Positions 7,797-15,073 of a DNA stretch of 16,389 bases are shown here, piece after piece. The stretch comes from Methanobacteriota archaeon. Lineage in GTDB: Archaea > Methanobacteriota > Methanobacteria > Methanobacteriales > Methanobacteriaceae. Below the pieces are notes generated by a model. The model ran no database searches. It worked only from the letters and a program-made list of their open reading frames with translations, and had not been told where the DNA came from. Both the position numbers and the translations under genes were made by a program. The DNA is taken from assembly GCA_023430285.1 (NCBI GenBank), contig JAEZAV010000189.1, positions 1 to 16,389 on the forward strand. The letters run 5' to 3'. Each line of letters starts with the position of its first letter. Positions within the stretch are counted from its first letter, which is position 1.

Positions 7797-8573
7797 ATGG
7801 ATGAAAATGAAGAAAATTTGAACAAAAAAGAAGCAGATTATGGAAACTGGGTTCCAAACAAATACGTTTACATCCCCGGACTCCTCGGAATGTTGTTTGT
7901 AGTTGTTTCCTACTTCTACTACCCTGTGATAGTGTTGGCCATAATCTTCCTCATGATTACCATGTACACTTCCTATGCAAGGGCTCAATTTGCACCGGAA
8001 GGTGGTGATCTACAAGCCAAAATACAAAACCTGGTACTCGATGAATTAAAATGGCATGGTAATGGAAAATTATTAGATATTGGCTGTGGAAATGCTCCTT
8101 TAACCATCAAAGCACTAATAAAATATCCTAACTCCCAAGCAACTGGAATTGATTATTGGGGAGGAATGTGGGAGTTTTCAAAGGAAACCTGTGAAAATAA
8201 TGCAGAAATTGAAGGTGTTAAAAACAGGGCAACATTTATCAAGGCATCAGCATCTGATCTTCCATTTGAAGATGAATCCTTCGATGCAGCCATGAGTAAC
8301 ATGGTCTTTCATGAGGTTAAAGACAGTGCAGATAAGAAAATGGTGATAAAAGAAGCTCTTAGGGTTGTGAAAAAGGGTGGAATATTTTCGTTTCAGGATC
8401 TATTCGAGGAAAAGAAGATCTATGGAGATATTGATGATCTTCTAGACACCATACTGGATTGGGGGGTTGAAGAGGTGAACTTCATCCACACAAGTGACTA
8501 TGAATTTATTCCCAGATCATTAAAGCTTCCTTTCATGGTTGGAAACATAGGCATCATACACGGAAGAAAATAA
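7797..8573 (+). CDS. Membrane-anchored class I SAM-dependent methyltransferase
   Basis: This 258-residue protein begins with a charged cytosolic head, followed by a long hydrophobic stretch at residues about 25-58. That is enough for a two-helix hairpin, which would leave the catalytic domain in the cytosol at the membrane surface. The methyltransferase core follows: motif I LLDIGCGNA (92-100), acidic SAM-binding D119 in GIDYW, ASDLPFEDESFD (152-163), then VVKKGG near 191-195. The C-terminal part is short. A membrane-bound or lipid-like substrate is a reasonable inference, but none is identified. GGGAGGATG at 7778-7786 precedes the ATG; an earlier ATG at 7784 runs into a stop after six codons. 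It shares a 112-base divergent promoter region with the histidine kinase. Confidence 0.88.
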   Translation: MDENEENLNKKEADYGNWVPNKYVYIPGLLGMLFVVVSYFYYPVIVLAIIFLMITMYTSYARAQFAPEGGDLQAKIQNLVLDELKWHGNGKLLDIGCGNAPLTIKALIKYPNSQATGIDYWGGMWEFSKETCENNAEIEGVKNRATFIKASASDLPFEDESFDAAMSNMVFHEVKDSADKKMVIKEALRVVKKGGIFSFQDLFEEKKIYGDIDDLLDTILDWGVEEVNFIHTSDYEFIPRSLKLPFMVGNIGIIHGRK

Positions 8574-8579
8574 AAAAAA
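8572..8579 (-). terminator. Possible T8 terminator of the secreted protein gene
   Basis: Eight A on the plus strand give U8 on the leftward transcript about 65 bases past its stop codon at 8643. The run overlaps the stop codon of the convergent methyltransferase. Low confidence. Confidence 0.3.
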
Positions 8580-8642
8580 TAGATTGTTTTACAGCGATAA
8601 AAAGTCTACTGTATAACAATTACATCCCCAATTATTTTATTA

Positions 8643-9047
8643 CTAGTTCTGGCCAGTGTTAATCTTATTAGAATTTAAGAAAGACTGAATATCTGAGTTG
8701 TTGGTAATGGATTGAATGTTCAGGTTGCTTATGAAGGACTGAACATCGGGGTTATTCATAAGATCATTTAGATATGCCTGAATATCCATGTTTTGTAGGT
8801 TGGAATTGACTGTGGATTCAATATTTGATGTGTTAATATAGTTTCCAAACTGAGCCTGAAGATTTTCAGTATCAATGAATCCATTAACATCCCCTTGTAT
8901 GGTGTTAAACCAATTGTTGATGGTGCCATAAATGTCTGTGTTGTTCCCAAACCCCTGAATATCTGTTCCACTTCCAGAATCAGCTGCAAAAGCAGGGCTT
9001 AAAAACATAAACACAGTGCAAAGGGTTACTAATATCAATTTATTCAT
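8643..9047 (-). CDS. Small secreted protein with degenerate D-(I/V)-Q repeats
   Basis: I do not recognise a named family. This 134-residue protein has a classical Sec signal peptide: MNK, a hydrophobic core at 4-20, and a likely cut after AFA (residue 21). The mature part is rich in Asn, Ser, Asp and Gln. It carries a short degenerate unit of the form D(I/V)xxF/Y(L/I)xx seen at about 28-35, 37-45, 52-60, 87-95, 100-108 and 118-126 (for example MDIQAYLND, PDVQSFISN, SDIQSFLNS). There is no second membrane segment, so it is probably released or loosely cell-wall associated. The start is firm: GAGGTGG on the minus strand (9054-9060) is six bases from the ATG. It stands alone, with the VOC gene 162 bases upstream. 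Confidence 0.8.
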   Translation of the reverse strand: MNKLILVTLCTVFMFLSPAFAADSGSGTDIQGFGNNTDIYGTINNWFNTIQGDVNGFIDTENLQAQFGNYINTSNIESTVNSNLQNMDIQAYLNDLMNNPDVQSFISNLNIQSITNNSDIQSFLNSNKINTGQN

Positions 9048-9209
9048 AAATAACCACCTCTATTAATTTAAATCTAAAATTTTCTGAATTTTTCGGATCC
9101 AGTATCCACATTTATTTTCTAGATACCATAAATAGGAAGTACATTAATTAGACCCAAATTGGGTTGAAGATTTAAAGTAACGGGCACTTATCCTCAAATA
9201 ATTTTTTTT

Positions 9210-9566
9210 TTAATGTTGTATGAGTTCGATCTCCACACCGTTTGGATCCTTTAAGAATGCTAGTTTGGCACCGTCTCCAACTTCCATTGGTCCCCTTGTA
9301 AATTCAGCACCTTTATCTATTAACTCTGCTGCTGTTTTGTCCATATCTTCAACTTCCATTCCAATTAGGAAAATGCCTGGTGTTTGTGGTTCATTCTTAT
9401 TTTCTATGAGTTCCACCATTGCATCACCTTCGTTGGCTAGGAAGGTTATATTAAAACCAGGGTATGGATTCAATGTATGATCAACGTTAAATCCCATTAC
9501 TTCGGTGTAAAACTTCACAGATTCTTCCATATCTGACACTGCTATGGTTGCGTATTTAACCTTCAT
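9210..9566 (-). CDS. VOC-fold (glyoxalase/bleomycin-resistance/dioxygenase superfamily) protein lacking metal histidines
   Basis: This protein of 118 residues has the paired beta-alpha-beta-beta-beta units of the VOC fold: MKVKYATIAVSDMEESVKFY at the start, FLIGMEVEDMD at the second repeat, and AFLKDPNGVEIELIQ at the end. The acidic ligands typical of glyoxalase I (E52 in VEL and E114 in IEL) are present. However, both histidine ligand positions are replaced (Y5 near the first strand, a Phe/Leu near 66-67), so true glyoxalase I activity is doubtful. I chose ATG 9566 over an in-frame TTG at 9575 because AGGAG at 9576-9580 has a nine-base spacing to the ATG but none to the TTG. It lies 62 bases after the DUF169 gene in the same direction, so co-transcription is plausible. 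Confidence 0.87.
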   Translation of the reverse strand: MKVKYATIAVSDMEESVKFYTEVMGFNVDHTLNPYPGFNITFLANEGDAMVELIENKNEPQTPGIFLIGMEVEDMDKTAAELIDKGAEFTRGPMEVGDGAKLAFLKDPNGVEIELIQH

Positions 9567-9628
9567 AATTAACAACTCCTTTTTTGGGAATAGAAATATT
9601 TTGTATCTTAGAAGTACTCCAGTATCAA

Positions 9629-10327
9629 TTAAAAATCATTGGGTAGCAACACAGAGGCATCTCCTGCTGAACATTGGGGAATTGATTTAATTAAATTGTC
9701 CATTCTCTCATATGGAATTGAAAGGAAGAGAATGTCTGGATCAAATTCCTGATGGTGTCTTGCTGTCCAGTCACCCATTGAAAGATTGGTGTTTCCTGTC
9801 ATGAGACTGTATGAAATTGCAGTGTGGCACAGTGCCCCTATGATCTGTTGATCAGGAGACAGTCCATCCCAGTAGGTGTCCAGTGTTACCAGTCTGCATG
9901 CCTGTTCTGGATTAACTAAAAATAGTACTACATCAGGACGTTTTTCTGCCAGACTTAATGGACAGATAATTATCCTGTCTGAAAGCCCTGTTGGAGGTTC
10001 TACACTCAACTTCTGCATTCTTTCAAATGACACTATGGAGCTGGTAAGTTTTTCACCACGGGTTAAGAAGTTTTGAAGCCTCCTCTTTTCATCCTTGGTG
10101 GGTGTATCAGAAAATCCACAGTACCTACTTCCACCTGGACAAGTGGATGTTTCTTTGTCTACGATGTAACAACCACCCTCAGATGCAAGTTTAATTGCCC
10201 TGCAAATGGGAGTTTTTTCATACTTTCCAGTTGAAACTTGGTCGTTAGTAAAAATAACAGCTACTGGTTCGTATTTAAGTTCCAATAACTTTTTAAATAA
10301 TTCCGATTGTTTTTTAAGTTCCACCAT
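9629..10327 (-). CDS. DUF169 family (COG2043) cysteine-rich protein
   Basis: This 232-residue soluble protein matches the DUF169 family, common in methanogens and some anaerobic bacteria. It is recognised by the opening KLLELKYEPVAVIF, the cysteine cluster at 42, 53, 63 and 70 (ICRAIKLA, GGCY, TCPGG, YCGF), and the later IICPL and ALCHTAI segments with C122 and C167. C144 and C219 are further cysteines. The cysteine pattern suggests a bound metal or Fe-S/heme cofactor, but the biochemical function of the family is not settled as far as I know. No good ribosome site precedes the ATG (TAGAAGATGTT). A TATTTAAA on the minus strand (10345-10352) would put the transcript start at or near the ATG, so a leaderless message is likely. 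The VOC gene follows 62 bases downstream. Confidence 0.85.
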   Translation of the reverse strand: MVELKKQSELFKKLLELKYEPVAVIFTNDQVSTGKYEKTPICRAIKLASEGGCYIVDKETSTCPGGSRYCGFSDTPTKDEKRRLQNFLTRGEKLTSSIVSFERMQKLSVEPPTGLSDRIIICPLSLAEKRPDVVLFLVNPEQACRLVTLDTYWDGLSPDQQIIGALCHTAISYSLMTGNTNLSMGDWTARHHQEFDPDILFLSIPYERMDNLIKSIPQCSAGDASVLLPNDF

Positions 10328-10469
10328 AACATCTTCTATATTTTTTTAAATAGAACTACAGTACTTCAACCAAATAGATTCATATGAAATGATTATTCAT
10401 CATACATGTATTGGTTTGAAAAATAATAAATATTTGTTTTTCAGGAATTATTCCGACAATTGAAAGATT

Positions 10470-10482
10470 TTAACGCCGTTAA
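10470..10482. promoter_or_regulatory. Candidate operator palindrome TTAACG-C-CGTTAA
   Basis: A perfect 6-1-6 inverted repeat lies about 150 bases from both flanking start codons. Another perfect 5-1-5 inverted repeat (GGAAT-T-ATTCC) sits 15 bases to its left (10444-10454), giving a centre spacing of 27 bases. Symmetric sites like this are typical of dimeric regulators; the partner is unknown. Confidence 0.35.
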
Positions 10483-10543
10483 TGGTAGGAATGGTTCTAC
10501 AAAGTTGATCATGTAAACACATGGGGATCATATTCTTACAGAC

Positions 10544-10553
10544 CTTTTATAAA
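10544..10553 (+). promoter_or_regulatory. Candidate TATA box of the universal stress protein gene
   Basis: CTTTTATAAA fits the archaeal TATA consensus and would give a leader of roughly 60 bases. A second candidate, TATTTATAAAT at 10603-10613, is so near the ATG (10634) that its transcript would be nearly leaderless and lack the AGGA ribosome site at 10621-10624. Confidence 0.45.
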
Positions 10554-10633
10554 TCACAGCGTACATATACTACTTCATTGAGTTTTAATTTGAAATATTT
10601 TTTTATTTATAAATTTTTTTAGGATCTAATACC

Positions 10634-11086
10634 ATGTACAGTAAAATATTAATAACAACAGACGGTTCTGAAAATGCAGAAAAAGCAGCTAACCATGCAT
10701 TGTGGATTGCAAATGAGAGCGATGCAGAAATTCTGGTTTTGAATGTTTTTGAATTGTACAGCCCCACTCTGGTGGTTCCATTTTCAACCATTCCAGGTTC
10801 AAATCAAGATATGTACGAACCTCTTAAGAAAGAGGCAGAAACTATTTCAGCCAGATTCATTGAAAAGCTAAGATCTTCTGAAAACTTCCATGAAGAAACT
10901 GATATCACCATGGTTGTTCGTGATGGAAAACCATATCAAGAAATTCTTAAGACTGTGGAAGAGATGGATGTCGATCTGATTGTTATGGGTGCATCTGGAA
11001 GACATGGATTCGATAGAATTGCTCTGGGAAGTGTCACAGAGCGTGTGGTTAGATCTTCCAAGGTTCCTGTCATGGTTGTTCCTTAA
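10634..11086 (+). CDS. Universal stress protein, UspA family, ATP-binding type
   Basis: This 150-residue single-domain protein is the usual length for the Usp family. The N-terminal KILITTDGSENAEKAA strand-loop-helix is characteristic. The ATP-binding signature G-x2-G-x9-G-S is complete: G119, G122, G132, S133 within MGASGRHGFDRIALGS, so it is likely an ATP-binding and not a nucleotide-free type. Such cytosolic dimers respond to stress or energy state in archaea, with targets mostly unknown. AGGA at 10621-10624 precedes the ATG by about nine bases. An MFS exporter follows 142 bases downstream but has its own TATA box and a T-rich end lies between, so they are probably separate transcripts. 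Confidence 0.95.
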   Translation: MYSKILITTDGSENAEKAANHALWIANESDAEILVLNVFELYSPTLVVPFSTIPGSNQDMYEPLKKEAETISARFIEKLRSSENFHEETDITMVVRDGKPYQEILKTVEEMDVDLIVMGASGRHGFDRIALGSVTERVVRSSKVPVMVVP

Positions 11087-11113
11087 AAAAAGTTTGTATT
11101 TAACTGATTAAAG

Positions 11114-11130
11114 TTCTTTATTTTTTATTT
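11114..11130 (+). terminator. T-rich 3' end of the universal stress protein gene
   Basis: A 17-base stretch that is almost all T, including T6 at 11121-11126, begins 27 bases past the stop codon. It precedes the MFS promoter. Confidence 0.45.
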
Positions 11131-11200
11131 AAATAGTTTAGGTGATTTAAAAGTGAATGGATACTTGTACAGAAAACGAATATTGGGATTAAAAGAAAAA

Positions 11201-11213
11201 GATTATAAATTTT
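11201..11213 (+). promoter_or_regulatory. TATA box of the MFS exporter gene
   Basis: GATTATAAATTTT lies 16-28 bases upstream of the ATG at 11229, so the transcript would begin at or very near the start codon. The GGGGG at 11218-11222 could serve as a ribosome site only if transcription starts slightly earlier. Confidence 0.4.
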
Positions 11214-11228
11214 ATTTGGGGGCATTAA

Positions 11229-12920
11229 ATGGAGTATAAGTGGATAGCCCTATCAAACGTGCTGATTGCTTCCCTTATGGGAATGGTGAATATGAGCATT
11301 GTTTTAATATCCCTACCTGCAATTTTTAATGGGATACACATCGATCCCCTCAACTCTTTCCAGTACCTCTTGTGGATACTTATGGGTTACGGCCTTGTTA
11401 CTGCAACGTTACTTTTGAGTTTTGGTCGGCTTTCGGATATTTATGGGCGGGTTAAATTATTTAAGCTCGGATTTTTAGTGTTCACAGTTGCTTCGGTACT
11501 GCTGTACTTCACACCTTCCACAGGCAATGCAGGTGCACTTGAAATAATCATATTTAGGATTATTCAAGCTATAGGTAGTGCACTCTTTATGGCAAATACT
11601 TCGGCGATCTTGACAGATGCTTTCCCTGTGACTGAAAGGGGTAAGGCACTTGGTCTCAACATGGTTGCACTCATGTCTGGACAATTCATAGGTTTGATAC
11701 TTGGTGGTATTCTGGCAATGTACGACTGGAGATTTGTGTTCCTAGTCAGTGTACCATTTGGTATTGTTGGAACCGTATGGTCAAGTTTAAAGCTTAAGGA
11801 AACCTCCATTAAAGCTCCTAAAACTAAACTTGATATCTGGGGAAATGCGATATTTATTTTGGGTATCACACTTCTCTTGGTTGGTGTAACCTACGGTCTT
11901 ATGCCCTACAAAAATGATCCAATGGGATGGTCCAATCCATGGGTTATAATGTCCGCTGCTGCAGGACTCATATTCCTGATAATATTCCCATTTGTGGAGA
12001 GACGTGTGGAGTATCCAATGTTCAACCTCAAACTCTTCAGGATAAAAATGTTTACCTTCGCAAATTCAGCAGCACTGCTAAATGCCCTGGGCAGAGGTGG
12101 TATGATGTTCATGCTCATTCTCTTACTGCAGGGAATATGGCTTCCTTTAAATGGGTACAGCTATGAATCAACACCGTTTTGGGCTGGTATTTACATGCTG
12201 CCACTTACAGTTGGTGTGATCATCATGGGGCCGATTTCAGGTTGGATGTCAGATAAGTACGGTCCGAGATGGATAGCTACACTTGGAATGGTTATAAACA
12301 CCGTTGCATTTCTCATGTTAGCAGCACTGCCATACAACTTCGATTACATCTACTTCGCATTTGCACTCCTACTCATGGGTATTGGAAGTGGAATGTTCGG
12401 ATCCCCAAACAGTGCATCGATTATGAACTCAGTACCTGCAAATGAGAGGGGTGTTGCATCCGGAATGATGACCACAGTCATGAACACGGCATTTACAGCA
12501 AGTATGGCCATGTTCTTCACAATAGTCATTGTTGGAATTACCCAACGATACCCGGATGCCGTGGTAGCATCACTCACTGCCATAGGAGCCGTGAAATTAG
12601 CGCCGTTACTAAACAGCATACCGCCTACAGGAGCTCTTTTCTCAGCCTTTTTAGGGTACAATCCCATTGGAAATATAATAGCCAGTTTACCTCCTTCAGT
12701 AGCTGCGATGATACCTCCTGCAACTCAGACAACGTTGGAAGGAACAACATGGTTCCCCCAAACATTTGCAAGTGCATTTATGCCATCGCTTAGAGTTTCA
12801 TTCTACATTGGCGCAGCACTCTCCCTTGGTGCAGCTGTTCTCTCAGCACTTCGTGGTGAAACATACATCCACGACGATGAAACAAAGATCATAAAAGCAG
12901 AAAAGGGAAAAAGCAAATAA
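11229..12920 (+). CDS. MFS exporter, DHA2 (14-helix, EmrB/QacA-like) drug:H+ antiporter family
   Basis: This 563-residue integral membrane protein probably has 14 transmembrane helices. It starts directly with a first helix after a short MEYKWI head. Motif A (GRLSDIYGRVKLF, residues 66-78, with D70) lies in the loop after helix 2. A motif-C-like Gly-rich segment (SGQFIGLILGG, 150-160) is followed by DWRFVFLVSVPFG, typical of the DHA2 group. A second motif-A-like GPISGWMSDKYGPRW (334-348) marks the second half. A large loop of about 70 residues (about 440-515) precedes the last helix, and the tail is charged and basic. It probably exports a toxic or amphipathic compound using the proton or ion gradient; the substrate cannot be told. 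No TetR- or MarR-type repressor is next to it. Confidence 0.93.
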   Translation: MEYKWIALSNVLIASLMGMVNMSIVLISLPAIFNGIHIDPLNSFQYLLWILMGYGLVTATLLLSFGRLSDIYGRVKLFKLGFLVFTVASVLLYFTPSTGNAGALEIIIFRIIQAIGSALFMANTSAILTDAFPVTERGKALGLNMVALMSGQFIGLILGGILAMYDWRFVFLVSVPFGIVGTVWSSLKLKETSIKAPKTKLDIWGNAIFILGITLLLVGVTYGLMPYKNDPMGWSNPWVIMSAAAGLIFLIIFPFVERRVEYPMFNLKLFRIKMFTFANSAALLNALGRGGMMFMLILLLQGIWLPLNGYSYESTPFWAGIYMLPLTVGVIIMGPISGWMSDKYGPRWIATLGMVINTVAFLMLAALPYNFDYIYFAFALLLMGIGSGMFGSPNSASIMNSVPANERGVASGMMTTVMNTAFTASMAMFFTIVIVGITQRYPDAVVASLTAIGAVKLAPLLNSIPPTGALFSAFLGYNPIGNIIASLPPSVAAMIPPATQTTLEGTTWFPQTFASAFMPSLRVSFYIGAALSLGAAVLSALRGETYIHDDETKIIKAEKGKSK

Positions 12921-12929
12921 TTAAAACGA

Positions 12930-12967
12930 ATTTAGGGATTTAATTCCCTAAATATTTTCTATTTTTT
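12930..12967 (+). terminator. Hairpin terminator of the MFS gene
   Basis: ATTTAGGGA (12930-12938) and TCCCTAAAT (12945-12953) form a perfect 9-bp stem with a 6-base loop. T-rich sequence including T6 at 12962-12967 follows. It starts nine bases after the stop codon. The core resembles the hairpin at 15118-15144. Confidence 0.7.
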
Positions 12968-13015
12968 AAACAAGTTACAGGTAATTTAAAAATAGCATGA
13001 TTTAATTGTAAAATT

Positions 13016-13024
13016 AAAAAAAAA
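13016..13024 (-). terminator. Oligo-T 3' end of the 13039-13305 gene
   Basis: Nine A on the plus strand give U9 on the leftward transcript 14 bases after the stop codon, matching the archaeal termination pattern. Confidence 0.5.
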
Positions 13025-13038
13025 CGATCCTTGCACTA

Positions 13039-13305
13039 TTATTTAGGTTTTCTAAATCTTCCAATGAAACCCTTCTTTTCATGGTCTGTACTTTCTTTCA
13101 AGATCTTAGATTGATCATCAACTTTTTTGTCCATTTCACTGATCCTTTCCAGCATCTTCTGAAATGTTTTTTGATAGTCTTCTGCGTGGATAACCACCAC
13201 CACATCATCAGGTTTTAGATCATGGGATCCATCTAACAGCTTCACAGTTTCTGAATCAACCATTCTACCTGTTGCAGATCGTATGGGTTGTTTTTTGTTG
13301 CTCAT
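13039..13305 (-). CDS. Small hypothetical protein with coiled-coil C-terminal half
   Basis: I do not recognise a family for this 88-residue cytosolic protein. The first half contains a compact segment (RMVDSETVKLLDGSHDL, then DDVVVVIHAEDY, about 14-43) that could form a small beta unit. Residues about 44-72 (KTFQKMLERISEMDKKVDDQ) look like an amphipathic coiled coil, and the tail is basic (GFIGRFRKPK). There is no signal peptide or membrane helix. GGGATGAT on the minus strand (about 13311-13318) supports the ATG. It lies 63 bases downstream of the zinc-ribbon/PH gene in the same direction, so it may be the last gene of that transcript, but function by association is only a guess. Confidence 0.72.
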   Translation of the reverse strand: MSNKKQPIRSATGRMVDSETVKLLDGSHDLKPDDVVVVIHAEDYQKTFQKMLERISEMDKKVDDQSKILKESTDHEKKGFIGRFRKPK

Positions 13306-13368
13306 ATTTTCATCATCCCTAATCTAGTTGGGTTTGACAAGATAAATTTCATCTGTTTTGGATTGGTT

Positions 13369-14388
13369 TTACTGAAGTTTTGAAATTGAACCCTGAATTG
13401 CTGCCTTTAAAACGTTGCCATAAATTGGTACTGTTCCTGATCTTCCGTTTATGGTGTAGTTTATTGTGTGTTTGTCTGTGCCTGTGAAGTATTCTGGTTT
13501 CTGTTTATTTTCACGTTGAGATTCTATACCATCTTTGTAGGGTACTATTGCCATGATCTTTCGCAGGTCTATGTTCACTGTTCTCTTGGTTCCAATGAAT
13601 ATGAGCCTTTTGTTTGTGAGTACGAGTTTACCATTGTCTATGACCCTGATTTCTTCGTGGGATTCACTTCTTGCGGATGCTCCTCCGATCCTGAAGGAAA
13701 CTCCCTTGGCCACCCTTATGGTTGGTCCCCCATAGGCTGCATGGGTCTGTCTTACAGCTCGCGGTTCTTGGAGGTTGATATTGTCCATTATAATCGATAT
13801 CGCTTCATCCTTCTTGAGTATGACTGGGGACTGTCCAGAGTACTCAATTGGTATGCTTCCATTCTCCAGCCCTATCAAAAAATCGTTGGCATCCTTTTCA
13901 TTCTGTTTTGCAATTTCTTGCTTCTTTAATGCCTCTGCTTCCTTGTTGATTTTCTTTTGTTCCTCATCTGAAACACCACCTTCACCTATCCTTATCCACT
14001 CAGCTTCAGTGAGTGTTTGATGACCGTACCTTAGCCAAAGGGGTTGTGTTGTATCAGTAATTTCTGAGAATTTATATTTTTGACCCTTTATTTCAAAGCC
14101 AGCTCCGCAGTTGTTGCAGATGAGCATTTTGCGTGTTCCAAAGCCGAATGTTCCAGAATGGATGGTTGGATGCATTAAACCTGTTTTACAGATTAAACAG
14201 TGCGAATCTGAATCTTCTGCTTCACTGTCCATATCTTCAGGGGTAGAATTTTGGGCATCTGATTTTAAGTTCCTGTCTTGATATGGGTCTTCTGTAGTAC
14301 CATTCATTGACTCTGTAAGATGGGTTCCGCACTGGTTGCAGAACCTGGCGCCTGCTGGATTTTTGGCTCCGCAGTTTGGACAAAACAT
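13369..14388 (-). CDS. Double zinc-ribbon protein with C-terminal GRAM/PH-like domain
   Basis: This 339-residue protein has no membrane helix. An N-terminal zinc ribbon has C3, C6, C17 and C20 (FCPNCG and FCNQCG). After an acidic linker (about 30-62), a second four-cysteine unit has C64, C67, C91 and C94. A helical charged linker (about 140-170, EEQKKINKEAEALKKQE) leads to a C-terminal domain with the signature LVLTNKRLIFIG (255-266) and IDLRKIMAI (273-281), typical of GRAM/bacterial PH-like domains. These usually bind lipid or protein at membranes. The domain runs through a VPIYGN segment near the end. The gene starts 19 bases after the stop of a bPH2 membrane protein, so they are very likely one operon and may form a complex. 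The biochemical role is unknown. Confidence 0.85.
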   Translation of the reverse strand: MFCPNCGAKNPAGARFCNQCGTHLTESMNGTTEDPYQDRNLKSDAQNSTPEDMDSEAEDSDSHCLICKTGLMHPTIHSGTFGFGTRKMLICNNCGAGFEIKGQKYKFSEITDTTQPLWLRYGHQTLTEAEWIRIGEGGVSDEEQKKINKEAEALKKQEIAKQNEKDANDFLIGLENGSIPIEYSGQSPVILKKDEAISIIMDNINLQEPRAVRQTHAAYGGPTIRVAKGVSFRIGGASARSESHEEIRVIDNGKLVLTNKRLIFIGTKRTVNIDLRKIMAIVPYKDGIESQRENKQKPEYFTGTDKHTINYTINGRSGTVPIYGNVLKAAIQGSISKLQ

Positions 14389-14407
14389 GGTTGAGACATC
14401 CCATCGA

Positions 14408-14989
14408 TTAAAATCTTTCTTCGTCGTACCTATCGTTGCGTTTTGATGCCCTTGATTCGGGTTCTCTGTTTAGTACATCGATCCTATGATTTATTAGATC
14501 TTCAACTTGGTTCGGTTTTGGTATGTCCTCTAGAATGAGGTTGGTTTTATCCCTTCCACCAAATATTTCTATGTCTCCAGAGCTGGATATTCTCTGTATG
14601 AGACTTTGGGTAACTTCAATGTCTTGCATCTTGTTGAAATGAATGTAAACACTTTTAGTACTCAGTACTCCGCTTTTTATCTGTACCCTCTGGGTTGTGA
14701 CTGTGTACCATGTGGATCTCCAGCTAAGGAAGTTCCACAGAATCCAGAAGAAGAGTACTGCTATTATGATGAGCAGAACGTACGTGGAGTACTGAACAAA
14801 TGGTACAGTTGTGAGATAGTCAATTCTGCTCTGTATAGCTGCAAAAATTCCAATTATTGCAGTGAAGAAGTATAACAGTAACAATAAAATTATTAGTCGG
14901 ATAAAGGCTGATTCAAGGGTTGAAGTAAATTGAGGCCTTGTTTTAAGTAAAATTTTTTCACCAGGATGTGTTGGTCTTCTCATGCTCAT
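14408..14989 (-). CDS. Membrane bPH2 (YdbS/DUF304-like) protein
   Basis: This 193-residue protein has two transmembrane helices (about 29-52 and 67-90). A cytosolic bacterial PH-like domain of the bPH2 family follows at about 88-170, with WYTVTTQRVQIKSGVLS, then DIEVTQSLIQRI and a GDIEIFG turn. The tail is charged (about 175-193). Such proteins are thought to act in envelope or membrane-stress functions, but the substrate is not defined. Two in-frame ATG codons occur (14989 and 14983). A GAGTGAT site ends only three bases before the first but nine before the second, so the shorter form starting at 14983 is possible. The zinc-ribbon/PH gene follows 19 bases downstream. A dyad and a TATA-like site lie upstream at 15032-15073. 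Confidence 0.87.
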   Translation of the reverse strand: MSMRRPTHPGEKILLKTRPQFTSTLESAFIRLIILLLLLYFFTAIIGIFAAIQSRIDYLTTVPFVQYSTYVLLIIIAVLFFWILWNFLSWRSTWYTVTTQRVQIKSGVLSTKSVYIHFNKMQDIEVTQSLIQRISSSGDIEIFGGRDKTNLILEDIPKPNQVEDLINHRIDVLNREPESRASKRNDRYDEERF

Positions 14990-15031
14990 TCTATCACTCG
15001 TTTATAGTATGGGACTATGGTTCTAAATAAT

Positions 15032-15058
15032 TTATCCATGTTTCATGGTCCTGGATAA
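15032..15058. promoter_or_regulatory. Nested dyad near the predicted start of the bPH2 operon
   Basis: TTATCCA (15032-15038) pairs with TGGATAA (15052-15058), and within it CCATG (15036-15040) pairs with CATGG (15044-15048). The overlapping dyads cover the place where transcription should start if the TATA box at 15064-15073 is used, a position suited to a repressor. Confidence 0.4.
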
Positions 15059-15063
15059 GATTT

Positions 15064-15073
15064 CTTATATTTT
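15064..15073 (-). promoter_or_regulatory. Candidate TATA box of the bPH2/zinc-ribbon operon
   Basis: AAAATATAAG on the minus strand would place the start near 15043 and a leader of about 55 bases. A 7-bp inverted repeat (TTTCTTA 15061-15067 and TAAGAAA 15075-15081) overlaps it. Confidence 0.35.

Larger units (their letters stand above)
10328..10633. other. 306-base divergent promoter region between DUF169 and Usp genes
   Basis: No coding frame is seen. It contains a leftward TATA-like site (10345-10352), the palindrome TTCATATGAA (10379-10388), GGAAT-T-ATTCC (10444-10454), TTAACG-C-CGTTAA (10470-10482) and two rightward TATA-like sites (10544-10553 and 10603-10613). The number of short dyads in one divergent region points to regulator binding; none matches a site I can name. 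Confidence 0.55.

Noticed and set aside
7740..7988. An 82-residue minus-strand frame overlapping the start of the membrane methyltransferase
   Set aside because: It is antisense to the methyltransferase's membrane segment and covers the divergent promoter region; no family resemblance.
9569..9575. TTG start giving a three-residue longer VOC protein
   Set aside because: The AGGAG site directly abuts the TTG with no spacing, whereas it is nine bases from the ATG at 9566.
11564..11869. Minus-strand frames inside the MFS gene
   Set aside because: They are antisense to conserved membrane helices and motifs of the MFS protein and lack ribosome sites.
13468..13929. A 153-residue plus-strand frame
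   Set aside because: It lies wholly antisense to the zinc-ribbon/PH gene, is Cys/Phe/Tyr-rich without domain features, and has no ribosome site.
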